A stretch of 45,747 nt of DNA from contig CAJUIP010000027.1 in the NCBI GenBank assembly GCA_910586315.1, positions 1 through 45,747 of the forward strand, in the 5' to 3' direction. Under the pieces are notes generated by a model, which worked only from the letters and a program-made list of their open reading frames with translations, did not search any database and was not told where the DNA came from. Both the position numbers and the translations under genes were made by a program. This document shows, in pieces, positions 33,218 through 41,881 of this stretch (the stretch's first letter is position 1; each line of letters starts with the position of its first letter). The stretch comes from an uncultured Lachnospiraceae bacterium (GTDB taxonomy: Bacteria; Bacillota; Clostridia; Lachnospirales; Lachnospiraceae).

Positions 33218-33979
33218 TTATCTTCCTCTCTTCCCATGTTCTCTGGCAATGACATAGATCCGTTCGCTGTCCGCCTTCGGCACGTCTCTGGTGAAAGCAT
33301 CGTATGCCGCCACAAATTCCATGCCGGACTCTTCTATGGCATCCATGATTTCCCCCAGAGAATATGCCCTCTGGCAATGCGTTTCATGGTATTTTCTGTA
33401 AAGATCTCCCTCTTCCCTCACAAAAATGGAAAGATCATAAATATTGATTTTTTCTTCCGGCTCATACTGATTGTCCCAGATAAATCCGGAGTCTTCCCTG
33501 TCCTCGGCAATCGTGGAATCCCCCATGATCACCGAATATTTGTACTCCGTATTCAGGTCAAAAATAAACACTCCCCTGGGGTCCAGATAATTATTCACCA
33601 GCTTAAAAACCCGAACCAGATCTGCCGGCTCTGTCATGTAGTTCATGCAGTCGCAGATGGAAACCACAGCTCTCACGGTTCCGTAAAGCTCAAACTCCCG
33701 CATATCCTGACACAGATATAAAATATCCTTTCCTGAGCGGAATCTTTTATCCATTGCAAGCTCCAGCATTTCTTCGGAGCAGTCCACGCCAATCATATCA
33801 TATCCCTGATCCGAAAGGAGCTCCGTAAGATTTCCGGTTCCGCAGCCCAAATCCAGAATCAGGCCTTCCTCCACGCCATATTCCTTCAGAAGACCCGTAA
33901 GATACTCACACCATTCCCCATAGGGAACGTCATCCATGAAGGTGTCATAGACTGCTGCAAACCCAGTATATGCTTCCAT
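33218..33979 (-). CDS. Class I SAM-dependent methyltransferase
   Basis: A 253-residue Rossmann-fold methyltransferase. The SAM motif LILDLGCGTGNLTELL is near 41-56, followed by MIGVDCSEEMLELA and a motif-II-like VVSICDCMNYM. FIFDLNTEYKY near 148 is typical of a small-molecule methyltransferase group common in Firmicutes. Substrate unknown. ATG after CAGGAG. It forms a two-gene unit with hslO. Confidence 0.88.
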   Translation of the reverse strand: MEAYTGFAAVYDTFMDDVPYGEWCEYLTGLLKEYGVEEGLILDLGCGTGNLTELLSDQGYDMIGVDCSEEMLELAMDKRFRSGKDILYLCQDMREFELYGTVRAVVSICDCMNYMTEPADLVRVFKLVNNYLDPRGVFIFDLNTEYKYSVIMGDSTIAEDREDSGFIWDNQYEPEEKINIYDLSIFVREEGDLYRKYHETHCQRAYSLGEIMDAIEESGMEFVAAYDAFTRDVPKADSERIYVIAREHGKRGR

Positions 33980-34054
33980 ACTTCTAAACTCCTGTCTGTC
34001 ATTTTTAAAAAAACCGCAATGCAGGATTCTCTGCCGGCAGCTCTTCTTCTACGA

Positions 34055-34106
34055 TACAAAAAGGGGCGGTCGCAAAATGTTTTTTCATTTGCAACAACCC
34101 CTTTTG
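34055..34106 (-). terminator. Terminator of the SEC-C gene
   Basis: Stem formed by AAAAGGGG...TTGCAAATG and CATTTTGCG...CCCCTTTT (34058-34105, a few mismatches), followed by TTTTTGTAT on the minus strand. It belongs to the GGGGCTGTTGCAAAA hairpin type. Confidence 0.65.
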
Positions 34107-34117
34107 CGCCAATTTTT

Positions 34118-34633
34118 TTACTGGTTGCGGCCGCAGCATTTTTTGTACTTCTTACCGCTTCCGCAGGGACACGGATCATTGGGATAAACCTTACGGCTTT
34201 CACGGCGGACCGTACCGGAAGCCTTCTGTGCCTTGTAGAGCTCGCTTCTCTTCTCTTCTGTGAGAATGGAATCCCACTGGGGCAGGCCGTAGAGCCAGTT
34301 TGCCTTTGCCTCTACCATATTGTAATACAGCTTTTCCGGGTCAATTTCAATCTTAACAGCCGTATCCTCATCCATCGTCTCAATGGGGTTTTCATAGCCC
34401 TTTAAGCTCTCATTGATTCCATCCAGGAATCCTGTCATAATAAGAACTTCTGTCTCATATTTATCAGCCAGCTCTTTTACAGTACCCTCAACCACCTCGC
34501 CGGGATTGGAAAGAATCTTTTCATAAATCCCCTTCTCAACGGCAAAATAACCTCTCCAGAGCTCTTCTTTCTTTTTATCATCGAGACCATCGCCGTATGC
34601 GAGGTTTCTCCAGTTTTCAAGTAAAGTCGCCAT
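34118..34633 (-). CDS. SEC-C metal-binding domain protein
   Basis: A 171-residue protein ending in a SEC-C motif, DPCPCGSGKKYKKCCGRNQ, which binds zinc in SecA and many other proteins. The first 145 residues are mainly helical and have no recognised domain; YFAVEKGIYEKILSNP and MTGFLDGINESLKGYENP are characteristic stretches. A role near the ribosome or Sec machinery is possible but unproven. ATG after AAGGATGG. Own promoter and terminator. Confidence 0.85.
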   Translation of the reverse strand: MATLLENWRNLAYGDGLDDKKKEELWRGYFAVEKGIYEKILSNPGEVVEGTVKELADKYETEVLIMTGFLDGINESLKGYENPIETMDEDTAVKIEIDPEKLYYNMVEAKANWLYGLPQWDSILTEEKRSELYKAQKASGTVRRESRKVYPNDPCPCGSGKKYKKCCGRNQ

Positions 34634-34706
34634 AGCAAAACCATCCTTTTCGTATTCTTATTCCAGAGTCCCGTTCGACTCCCATTTGTAATATAACGCC
34701 TGAATT

Positions 34707-34735
34707 ATTATAGCATAGCCAAAAAAATCTGTAAA
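34707..34735 (-). promoter_or_regulatory. Promoter of the SEC-C gene
   Basis: TTTACA (34730-34735), 17-base spacer, TATAAT (34707-34712), minus strand. A small GAGTC/GACTC leader hairpin follows. Confidence 0.75.
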
Positions 34736-34767
34736 CACCCAAATGCCGCGCCATAACAGCATATCTG

Positions 34768-35829
34768 CTATATTTCTTCTATAGTTCTTCTATAGTTCTT
34801 CTCTCTTTCTGCCTCTAGCTCTTCCTTTAGTTTTCGAATTAGAACCTCCTTCTGGTTCAGTTCATCTTTCGTCTCTTCCAGCTCGTTTCTTTTCTCCTCC
34901 AGCTCTTCTTTTGCCTGCTCCAGCTCGGCCTGCATTTCATCTATCATGTAACACACCGTGTTATGATCCAGCTCCTTTAGTTCCTTTGAAAACATCGACA
35001 TCACCCTTTCCATGTTCAGGCATACCTCATAAATATCCTCATACATCGCCCTGAATTTCGGATACTGTGTAATCAGTTCCACAACCCGTTCCGGTTCATC
35101 AAAGCTTAAAAATACCAGCCATGCATCCAGTTCATTTTCTATGGCTATATTTTCCATGCTTTTTCGGAAAATGTCAAGTGGTATGAATATGTATTCCTGC
35201 AGCAGCTCCAGTTTCAGCCCGGTATCTGACTGCTGGCGGAATCTGTGAAGATACAAGTCTGGAAACGCCCAGAATTCCCTGGGGGACCGTTCGAAAAAGA
35301 CGATGGTATACACGTTTTTTATATCGCGGTAATTGAAATGCTTCCCCCTGTCCCCACGAACTCTTTTATACTGTCTCAGCAGATGATCGGAGGAATAACA
35401 GGCGCTTCGTTCTCCCGGAAACGCATAGCCGATTTTCTGAATTTCCACATTGGATAAACTGCCGTCCATGAACTGCACCAAAATATCTGTGTACAACAGA
35501 GAGGATTCCGCTCCAAGGCGCACGGAATCATTTGGAAGAACTGCTTCAATTTTCACATTCTGTCCTAAAAGCAGAGAAAGCAGATTTTCCAGCCGTTCCG
35601 GAGTTGATTCGGGATTAAAGATTTCTTTAAAAATCCCGTCATAAACCACTTTGAGTCCCCTGGCGCCGGAACAAAAGCCAAGAAATTCCTCCTTTTCCTC
35701 CTCCCGCCATTGCTGAAACATGTCATTGAGTCTTGGTGTTTCAGAAATAATGCGGCAGATTTCTTCCCTCGTTCGGAGCATCGGAAAATACTCCGCCAGT
35801 ACACCTGTGGAATTCATAGATTTCCCCAT
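34768..35829 (-). CDS. Rpn-family / PD-(D/E)XK nuclease-transposase family protein
   Basis: A 353-residue protein. The middle carries the PDDEXK_2 pattern: VVYDGIFKEIFNPES near 50, then LYTDILVQFMDGSLSNVEIQK near 98, with Asp in TDIL and Glu-x-Gln in VEIQK as the metal site, and RQYKRVRGDRGKHFNYRDIK after it. The last 60 residues are a strong coiled coil of Glu/Lys/Leu (EQAKEELEEKRNELEETKDE). Relatives (RpnA-E) raise recombination and are spread between genomes. The ATG at 35829 follows GAGGTAG; the longer frame lacks a ribosome site. Confidence 0.82.
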   Translation of the reverse strand: MGKSMNSTGVLAEYFPMLRTREEICRIISETPRLNDMFQQWREEEKEEFLGFCSGARGLKVVYDGIFKEIFNPESTPERLENLLSLLLGQNVKIEAVLPNDSVRLGAESSLLYTDILVQFMDGSLSNVEIQKIGYAFPGERSACYSSDHLLRQYKRVRGDRGKHFNYRDIKNVYTIVFFERSPREFWAFPDLYLHRFRQQSDTGLKLELLQEYIFIPLDIFRKSMENIAIENELDAWLVFLSFDEPERVVELITQYPKFRAMYEDIYEVCLNMERVMSMFSKELKELDHNTVCYMIDEMQAELEQAKEELEEKRNELEETKDELNQKEVLIRKLKEELEAEREKNYRRTIEEI

Positions 35830-35974
35830 ATAAACTACCTCTTCTTTCATTTTTACTTTGTTGGATTTTTGCGGAAAGACCTTCCGGTCTCCTCTGAAAG
35901 ATACTTCCATGATGCCTTTCGGCAAGATTCCAAACGGCCGGGAATGGCCGTCTGAATAAGATGATTTGAGCATA

Positions 35975-36013
35975 ACACAAAAAATCAGAAAAAGCAATCC
36001 GCTCTCTGATTTT
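35975..36013 (-). terminator. Terminator-like hairpin after the AbgA-like gene
   Basis: AAAATCAGA (complement of 36005-36013) pairs with TCTGATTTT (complement of 35981-35989) and is followed by TTGTG on the minus strand. It may also end transcription from the plus side. Confidence 0.5.
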
Positions 36014-36034
36014 CTGAAGCAGTGTAACAAGCCC

Positions 36035-36094
36035 GTTACAGTTTGCGGGAGGGGGCATCTTCCTGTCCGTTAGAGGCAGACAAGAAGATACCGG
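36035..36094. repeat. Palindromic MITE-like element, partial copy 4
   Basis: GTTACAGTTTGCGGGAGGGG, then GCATCTTCCTGTCC and GGCAGACAAGAAGAT, the right-hand end and adjacent hairpin of the family in reverse orientation. The other end is missing. Confidence 0.6.
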
Positions 36095-36121
36095 ACCGAA
36101 CGGTTATTAACATCCATTCCG

Positions 36122-37432
36122 CTATTTTAAGAGAGACCACGTAATAACAGAAAAAGTCTCAATGGCATTCACCAATACCTTCTCATCAAAATCAAAGGCC
36201 GTCGTATGCTGGGCGGAGGCAGTTTTTGTCATGGAGCGCATATAAGTGGCCTTTCCTCCGTGGGCCTGGACCCGGTTCATCATAAAGGAAATGTCTTCGC
36301 TGCCCCAGTTTTGAGCGTTTTTTATGCTGCTGATCTTAAGCTGAGGGAGCTCCCTCTCCAGAATTTTTGCGATCTGCTCCAGAAAATCCACATCGCTTTT
36401 CTGGGATTCACAGGCGCCCATAGAGATCATACGGCACTGACACCCTGTCATGTCAGCGGCAGCCTGGCAGATTCTTCTGGCTTCCATGTCCATGTAATTG
36501 CAGATTTCCGTGGTCTCGCCGCGAACCTCCATCTGAATCACAGCTTTTTTGGGAATTACATTTCTTCCGCTTCCTCCATGGATAGTTCCTACGTTGACCC
36601 TGGTAATACCGCCGCTGTGACGGGGGATGGCCGTCAAATTGATCACTGCGTTGGCAGCCGCCACAATGGCGCTTTTTCCGTTTTCCGGGAAACCGCCCGC
36701 ATGGGCCTCCTGCCCCACAAATTCCACATCATACCGGCTGTTGGCCAGAGAGCCCCAGGTCCCCGGCGTCACATCTCCATCGTCCGGTCCGTCGTCCGGC
36801 GCGATATGGGTTCCCACAAAATAGTCCACATCATCCAGATGCCCATGGGCCACAATGGCCCTTGCCCCCTTTCCGCCCTCCTCGCCGGGCTGGAAAATAA
36901 GTTTCACAGTTCCGTGAAGCTGGTCTTTTATCTTCATTAACACCTCTGCCGTCCCAAGGCCTATAGCCGCGTGGCCGTCATGACCGCAGGCATGCATCAT
37001 CCCGGGATTCACAGAAGAAAACCCCTCCCGGTAAGGACGGTGGCTTTCCTTCTCATCTTCAAAAAGCCCAAGGGCGTCAATGTCAAACCGCAAAGCCACC
37101 ACAGGGCCTTCACCACACCGCAAAATACCGATGACGCCTGTAAAGCCTTGTTTCATTTCCTCCGTCAGATACTCCGCAGGCGCTCCCTGGAGAAGAGCCA
37201 GCTCCCCATGGGCCCTCAGCTCTTCTTTATCCGGCAGGCCGATTCGCGCCTCATCCAGGCAGACCTGGCTTCCTGTGAGAACTTCATAGCCAAGTTCCGT
37301 CAGAGTCTTGGCTATAATGGCTGAGGTCCGCATTTCATACCAGGCGGTTTCCGCATGTCTATGGAAATCTCGTCTTCTGGCTCTGCTTACCTCGTCCAGG
37401 GCCCTGGCATATTCTATAATTTTTTCGTTCAT
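36122..37432 (-). CDS. M20D amidohydrolase, AbgA-like (p-aminobenzoyl-glutamate hydrolase subunit A type)
   Basis: A 436-residue metallopeptidase of the IAA-amino-acid hydrolase group. It follows E. coli AbgA closely: RRRDFHRHAETAWYEMRTSA near 19, ESHRPYREGFSSVNPGMMHA near 132, zinc motif HACGHDGHAAIGLG near 150, FQPGEEGGKGARA near 182, and the C-terminal HTTAFDFDEKVL. AbgA with AbgB cleaves p-aminobenzoyl-glutamate, a folate breakdown product. No AbgB or AbgT gene is visible, so the true substrate may differ. ATG after GGGGAG. Confidence 0.87.
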   Translation of the reverse strand: MNEKIIEYARALDEVSRARRRDFHRHAETAWYEMRTSAIIAKTLTELGYEVLTGSQVCLDEARIGLPDKEELRAHGELALLQGAPAEYLTEEMKQGFTGVIGILRCGEGPVVALRFDIDALGLFEDEKESHRPYREGFSSVNPGMMHACGHDGHAAIGLGTAEVLMKIKDQLHGTVKLIFQPGEEGGKGARAIVAHGHLDDVDYFVGTHIAPDDGPDDGDVTPGTWGSLANSRYDVEFVGQEAHAGGFPENGKSAIVAAANAVINLTAIPRHSGGITRVNVGTIHGGSGRNVIPKKAVIQMEVRGETTEICNYMDMEARRICQAAADMTGCQCRMISMGACESQKSDVDFLEQIAKILERELPQLKISSIKNAQNWGSEDISFMMNRVQAHGGKATYMRSMTKTASAQHTTAFDFDEKVLVNAIETFSVITWSLLK

Positions 37433-37665
37433 TTTTCATTCTCCCCTTCTGTATTCTGCTTGTCTTTATGTTCGCACTTACCGTTCGCTCCCCCTCCCCG
37501 GCCAGTCACTCCGCCGATTGGCCGGGAATCCTTATTATCATGGGGCCAAAGCATATGTCCCATTGCCGCAGGCAGTCTTAAATGGACATATACCATTACG
37601 TTCACAGGGTATCTGTGAGTAGTAACCACCCAAATCTTATCATATACAGATGCAAAAAACAATCA
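37433..37665. other. Intergenic region between divergent AbgA-like and PfkB genes
   Basis: No gene seen. A hairpin CCGGCCA/TGGCCGG (37498-37525) lies in the AbgA-like leader side. A repeat relative lies at 37595-37626. No convincing -35/-10 pair for the AbgA-like gene was found. Confidence 0.4.
37595..37626. repeat. Short relative of the palindromic repeat family
   Basis: ATTACGTTCACAGGGTATCT then GTGAGTAGTAAC: an imperfect hairpin with GTTAC-like ends at both sides, resembling a minimal pair of the terminal repeats. The fragment at 21199-21217 is similar. Confidence 0.5.
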
Positions 37666-37694
37666 TTGAACATGGGCGGCTTTCTGTGTATAAT
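37666..37694 (+). promoter_or_regulatory. Promoter of the PfkB-family gene
   Basis: TTGAAC (37666-37671), 17-base spacer, TATAAT (37689-37694). The expected start point is near 37701, exactly where a palindromic repeat begins. Confidence 0.75.
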
Positions 37695-37700
37695 GAAATC

Positions 37701-37789
37701 ATTACAGTTCATGGGGCGGGGAAAAACAGATAAAAGCTTCTTGTCCACGGTACACGGGCAAGGAGATGCCCCCTCCCGTGAACAGTAAC
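37701..37789. repeat. Palindromic MITE-like element, copy 5, in the pfkB-family leader
   Basis: An 89-base copy with both ends: ATTACAGTTCATGGGGCGGG at the left and CCTCCCGTGAACAGTAAC at the right. The large internal stem seen in copies 1 and 3 is deleted, and a CTTCTTGTCC/GGGCAAGGAG hairpin remains. It ends 22 bases before the AAAGGAG ribosome site, so it makes up most of the 5' untranslated RNA. Confidence 0.8.
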
Positions 37790-37824
37790 ACGAAATCGTT
37801 TATCAGACAAAGGAGTGCTGTTTT

Positions 37825-38721
37825 ATGAAACCGGCATTAATCATCGGCTCCACCTGCGTGGATGTCATTATCAATATCCATCATCTTCCCAAAACGGAGG
37901 AAAACATTCATCCCAACTCACAGTCCATGACTGTTGGGGGCTGCGCCTACAATGTGGCATATATGATGCGGCTCTTAAACGCTCCCCACACCTTCATAAG
38001 CCCTGTGGGAGGCGGCACCTACGGCGACTATGTGGCCAAAGTCCTTACGGAAAGGAAAATCTCCATTGCCGTCCGTGTCCCCGAAAAAGAAAACGGATGC
38101 TGTTACTGCCTCGTGGAAGCAACCGGAGAGCGCACCTTCATGTCTTACCATGGAGTTGAGTACTCCTTCCGGAAAGAATGGATGGAGCCCTATGATGCCG
38201 CTTCCTACGGCCTTGTCTATGTGTGCGGCTTTGAAATTGAGGAGCCCACGGGAATAAACCTGATTGAATATCTGGAGGAACACCCCTCCCTTTCTGTCTG
38301 CTACGCTCCCGGCCCCAGAGCGGACCATATTGGAAACGAAAAGGGCAAGCGGCTCATGGCCATGCGTCCCATGCTGCACATCAATGAACGGGAGGCCAGG
38401 ATAATGAGCGGAGAGGACTCTTATGATTCAGCCGCGGCCGCCCTCCATGCAGTTACAAAAAACACCGTTATTGTGACACTAGGAGAACGCGGCGCCTATT
38501 GCATAGAGCAGGGCGGCGCAGCCTATCTGGTTCCCTCCATTCCGGCCGGGCACGTGGAAGATACCATCGGCGCCGGAGATTCCCATATCGGAACCATTCT
38601 GGCCTGTCTCACGAAGGATATTCCTCTGCGGGATGCCGTCGCCTATGCCAACCAGGTTGCCAGCGCTGTAGTCTCTGTCAAAGGAGCCTCCCTGCCTCCG
38701 GAGCTTTTACCGGAATTTTAA
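37825..38721 (+). CDS. PfkB-family carbohydrate/nucleoside kinase
   Basis: A 298-residue ribokinase-superfamily enzyme that phosphorylates a sugar or nucleoside with ATP. Substrate-side motif VGGCAYNVAYMM is near 38-49, NEREARIMSG near 190, VTLGERGAYCI near 222, and the anion-hole/catalytic motif DTIGAGDSHIGTIL near 247 (Asp253 is the candidate base). The exact substrate cannot be given. ATG after AAAGGAG. It stands alone, with a strong promoter, a repeat-derived leader and a shared terminator downstream. Confidence 0.9.
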   Translation: MKPALIIGSTCVDVIINIHHLPKTEENIHPNSQSMTVGGCAYNVAYMMRLLNAPHTFISPVGGGTYGDYVAKVLTERKISIAVRVPEKENGCCYCLVEATGERTFMSYHGVEYSFRKEWMEPYDAASYGLVYVCGFEIEEPTGINLIEYLEEHPSLSVCYAPGPRADHIGNEKGKRLMAMRPMLHINEREARIMSGEDSYDSAAAALHAVTKNTVIVTLGERGAYCIEQGGAAYLVPSIPAGHVEDTIGAGDSHIGTILACLTKDIPLRDAVAYANQVASAVVSVKGASLPPELLPEF

Positions 38722-38781
38722 AAAAGGGACTGCTGCAAAACAGAAACCCATACCTTGTATGAAAACAGCATATACAAAATT

Positions 38782-38828
38782 TGGGGGAGGCAATGGCTCA
38801 CAAAAAGCCATCGTCTCCCCCATTTAAA
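38782..38828. terminator. Bidirectional terminator between pfkB-family gene and potC-like gene
   Basis: TGGGGGAGGCAATGGCT pairs with AGCCATCGTCTCCCCCA (one mismatch, one G-T) around a CACAAAA loop. On the minus strand AAATTTTGTAT follows; on the plus strand TTTAAAAG follows. It lies between two convergent genes. Confidence 0.75.
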
Positions 38829-38846
38829 AGTATCTGTTACCAAAAA

Positions 38847-39626
38847 TCAAACCACGCTCTGAAGTCCCAAAGTCTTTTCAATCAAAAGCATCACGCCCAG
38901 GGTCACAACCATCAGAAGCGTTGCCAGCGCCGCGATGGTGGGGTCAAAGTGGTACTCCACATACGCCATCATCTCAATGGGCAGCATAGACACTCCCGCG
39001 CTGGTTAAGAATGCGGACAGAGATACGTTATTGAAGGAATTGATGATCGCCATGATACACGCGGAGACAATTCCTGATTTGATATTGGGAAGCAGGATAT
39101 GGAAAAATGTATACATATTGCCCGCCCCCAGGATTCTGGCTGCCTCCTCCATGGAGAAATCAAAGTTCGCCAGGCTGGAGGTGACCACCCGCATCACATA
39201 CGGAATCGACAAAATCGTGTGGCCGATTAAAAGGCTCGGAAGGGCCGGAAGCCCGAAACGGTTCACCACATAGCGGAGCATCACAAAACCGAGTACGATC
39301 ACAGGAATCAGAACCGGGGAAAGGAACAGGCTCTTGACGGCCTCTTTTCCTTTAAAACGGTAACGATTCAGAGCATAAGCTGCCGGAAGCCCCAGAAGAA
39401 GGGCCAGGGCCGTCGCGGCGAATGCGATAATCAGGCTGTATTTCGCCGCACTGCCGAAGGACTTCACCTGTAAAATCTGTTCATACCAGCGGAGCGTAAA
39501 GCCCTCGCCCGGGAATTTCAGATAGTTGGTATTGCTGAAGGATGCTGCCATGATCACAAGCAGCGGGCCGATCAGAAAAATATATACCAGCAACGTTACA
39601 AACATCAGTGATTTACTCTTTTTCAT
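38847..39626 (-). CDS. ABC transporter permease, PotC type
   Basis: A 259-residue permease with about six membrane segments. The coupling-loop motif EEAARILGAGNMYTFFHILL is near residue 160 (EAA motif). It should form a heterodimer with the PotB-type permease. The start at 39626 has an AAGGAG site 13 bases after the binding-protein stop; the longer frame overlaps that gene. Last gene of the B-A-D-C operon. Confidence 0.9.
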   Translation of the reverse strand: MKKSKSLMFVTLLVYIFLIGPLLVIMAASFSNTNYLKFPGEGFTLRWYEQILQVKSFGSAAKYSLIIAFAATALALLLGLPAAYALNRYRFKGKEAVKSLFLSPVLIPVIVLGFVMLRYVVNRFGLPALPSLLIGHTILSIPYVMRVVTSSLANFDFSMEEAARILGAGNMYTFFHILLPNIKSGIVSACIMAIINSFNNVSLSAFLTSAGVSMLPIEMMAYVEYHFDPTIAALATLLMVVTLGVMLLIEKTLGLQSVV

Positions 39627-39639
39627 GAAGAAACTCCTT

Positions 39640-40806
39640 TTACTGTACGGAGAACAGCTCGTTCCACTTCGCAGTCCAATCCGCCTTGTTGTCAACGATC
39701 ACAGACCAGTCCGGAATCAAAAGTCCGTCAATGACGTCCTTGCCATATGTGAAGTTTGCAGACTGCTCAGGGGTCAGCTCCACATCAGTACGAACCGGAG
39801 AATCAACGCCGTCTAAAGCCTCGGCAAGCTGAACATCTTTGGAGATATAGAAATCAAGGAAGGCCTCGGCAAGCTCCCTGTTCTTGCAGCCCTTTACAAT
39901 GTTTACCATATTGAAACCGCTGTATACGCCCTCAGCCGGGTCTACCCAGACATAATCCTCAGACGCGGATTTTGCTGTGGTGTATACATAGTCCAAAAGA
40001 ACAGCTACGGAAATCTCACCCTGGTTTAACATGGTGATGGTATCGTTGGCGCTGGTGTATGTTTTCATCACATTGGGCTTTAATTCTTCAAGCTTCGCAA
40101 AAATAGCCTCATCGTCCTGCCCGGGGGTCAGGCCCGCCATCTTGGCAATTCCATAGTAAAATAAGGGGCCTGTGGTGGTTGTGATATCCGGGATTGCGAT
40201 AGAGCCCTCCAGCTCCGGATTAAATAAGTCTTCCCAGGAAGTAATCTCAATGGGACAGGTGGCCTTATCATACACGATGCCCAGACGGTTGAAAGTATAC
40301 GCGGGGCCGTACTCCTCACCCATGGGAGCCTTTGCCTTGTCGTAAACGGCATCCAGATTTGTAATCTTGCTGGAATCAACGGTATCAATGATGCCGTCCT
40401 GAATCAGATCCGCAACGAAGGAATCACCGATAATGATAATATCATAATTATCCGGGGACTCTTTTACCTTTGTGGCACGCTCTGCGTTCTTTCCGCCCTC
40501 AACGATTAACTTTGCGCCGGTGGCCGCCTCAAAAGGCTCGTACACATTCTTCTGGAGCAGCTCTGCATTGAATGCAAAGGTGGAAATACGAAGCTCCTGT
40601 CCCTCAAAGGACGCTGTATCGGACGCCTCTTTTTCTGCTTCGGAGGAAGCCTCCGCCTTCGTATCTGCTGCCGCAGCAGTTGTTTCTGCAGCTGCTGCCG
40701 TAGTGGCGGCTGCCGTGGTAGCTGCGCTGTCAGAAGAGCCCCCACAAGCAGTTAAGGATGCTGCCATGGCAGCTGCAAGAACCACGCTTAAAACTCTTTT
40801 TTTCAT
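39640..40806 (-). CDS. ABC transporter substrate-binding lipoprotein, PotD type
   Basis: A 388-residue lipoprotein: signal MKKRVLSVVLAAAMAASLTA with Cys21 as the lipid site, then an Ala/Thr/Glu-rich linker to about 65. The mature domain (LRISTFAFNAELLQKNVYEP, PFEAATGAKLIVEGG, NYDIIIIGDSFVADLIQDG) has the periplasmic-binding fold of the polyamine and iron/thiamine groups. The usual YNWxxY polyamine start is replaced by STFAFN, so the ligand may not be spermidine or putrescine. ATG after AAGGAGAG. It lies between the ATPase and the PotC-type permease. Confidence 0.88.
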   Translation of the reverse strand: MKKRVLSVVLAAAMAASLTACGGSSDSAATTAAATTAAAAETTAAAADTKAEASSEAEKEASDTASFEGQELRISTFAFNAELLQKNVYEPFEAATGAKLIVEGGKNAERATKVKESPDNYDIIIIGDSFVADLIQDGIIDTVDSSKITNLDAVYDKAKAPMGEEYGPAYTFNRLGIVYDKATCPIEITSWEDLFNPELEGSIAIPDITTTTGPLFYYGIAKMAGLTPGQDDEAIFAKLEELKPNVMKTYTSANDTITMLNQGEISVAVLLDYVYTTAKSASEDYVWVDPAEGVYSGFNMVNIVKGCKNRELAEAFLDFYISKDVQLAEALDGVDSPVRTDVELTPEQSANFTYGKDVIDGLLIPDWSVIVDNKADWTAKWNELFSVQ

Positions 40807-40827
40807 AATTTTTCTCTCTCCTTCGCT

Positions 40828-41865
40828 TTAAAGCAAAATAATTTTTCCCGGAGTCAGGGACAAAGTCACCTTATCTCCGATTTTGTAAACACTCTCCTGG
40901 TCCGTGCTGACCTCAAACTCGCCGATGGCGGTGCGGACATTATACTGATTGCGCTTTCCAAGGAATGTACTTACCATAATTTCCCCCTTTAAGGGATTCA
41001 CTGCGCCGGAATCGTCCGGAACAATTAAGATATCCTCAGGACGGATGCATGCCTTAAAGTTCTCTCCGTCCTTATGTTCTGTCACCTGAATCATGCTGTT
41101 ATCTCCGGCCTGATACTTTCCGGCCTCTCCGGTACGCTTTAAATCCAGGAAATTTTCAAAGCCCACGAAACGGGCAATAAATTCCGTTCTCGGATGGTTA
41201 TAAATCACAGACGGGCTGTCCATCTGTTCAATCACTCCGTGGTTCATAATGGCCACCTTGTCGGAAATGGCAAAGCACTCCTCCTGGTCATGGGTCACAT
41301 AAATGGCCGTAAAGCCGAATTTTTGCTGCAGGCGGCGGATTTCCACACGCATTTTCACGCGCAGCTTGGCATCCAGGTTGGAAAGGGGCTCGTCCAAAAG
41401 CAAAAGGTCAGGCTTGATCACAAGAGCCCTTGCCAGAGCCACACGTTGTCTCTGCCCTCCGGACATTTCCTTGGGGAAGCGGTTTTCAAATCCCTTTAAA
41501 TCCACGGTTTCCAGCATTTCCATGACCTCTTTTTTAATCTGGTCCTGGGAAAGCTTTCTCATTTTAAGGCCGAAAGCCACATTGTCAAACACCGTCATGT
41601 GGGGGAACAGGGCATAACTCTGGAACACAAAACCGAAATTCCTTTTATTTAACGGCACCTGGGTGTAGTCCTGGCCGTTAAAGATAAATTTACCGGATAT
41701 GGGATTGGAAAACCCCGCAATCAGACGGAGCGTTGTGGTTTTTCCACATCCGCTGGAGCCGAGGAGGGATACCAGTTCTCCTTTCTCCACCTGAAAATTC
41801 AGGTCCTTTAATATTACGTTTTTGTCATATCCTGCAGTAATATTCTGCAATTCCAAAAGTGACAT
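40828..41865 (-). CDS. ABC transporter ATP-binding protein, PotA type
   Basis: A 345-residue ATPase of the polyamine/opine/phosphonate class. Walker A LLGSSGCGKTTTLRL near 34, Q-loop FVFQSYALFPHMTVFDNVAF near 79, signature MSGGQRQRVALARAL near 134, Walker B LLLLDEPLSNLDAKLR near 155 and the switch VTHDQEE near 189. A C-terminal TOBE domain starts about residue 245 (ENFLDLKR onwards). ATG after GGAGAATC. It lies 16 bases after the PotB-type gene. Confidence 0.94.
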   Translation of the reverse strand: MSLLELQNITAGYDKNVILKDLNFQVEKGELVSLLGSSGCGKTTTLRLIAGFSNPISGKFIFNGQDYTQVPLNKRNFGFVFQSYALFPHMTVFDNVAFGLKMRKLSQDQIKKEVMEMLETVDLKGFENRFPKEMSGGQRQRVALARALVIKPDLLLLDEPLSNLDAKLRVKMRVEIRRLQQKFGFTAIYVTHDQEECFAISDKVAIMNHGVIEQMDSPSVIYNHPRTEFIARFVGFENFLDLKRTGEAGKYQAGDNSMIQVTEHKDGENFKACIRPEDILIVPDDSGAVNPLKGEIMVSTFLGKRNQYNVRTAIGEFEVSTDQESVYKIGDKVTLSLTPGKIILL

Positions 41866-41881
41866 ATGATTCTCCTTTCCG

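Noticed and set aside
37582..37788. 68-residue plus-strand frame before the PfkB-family gene
   Set aside because: It spans the promoter and the repeat and lacks a ribosome site.
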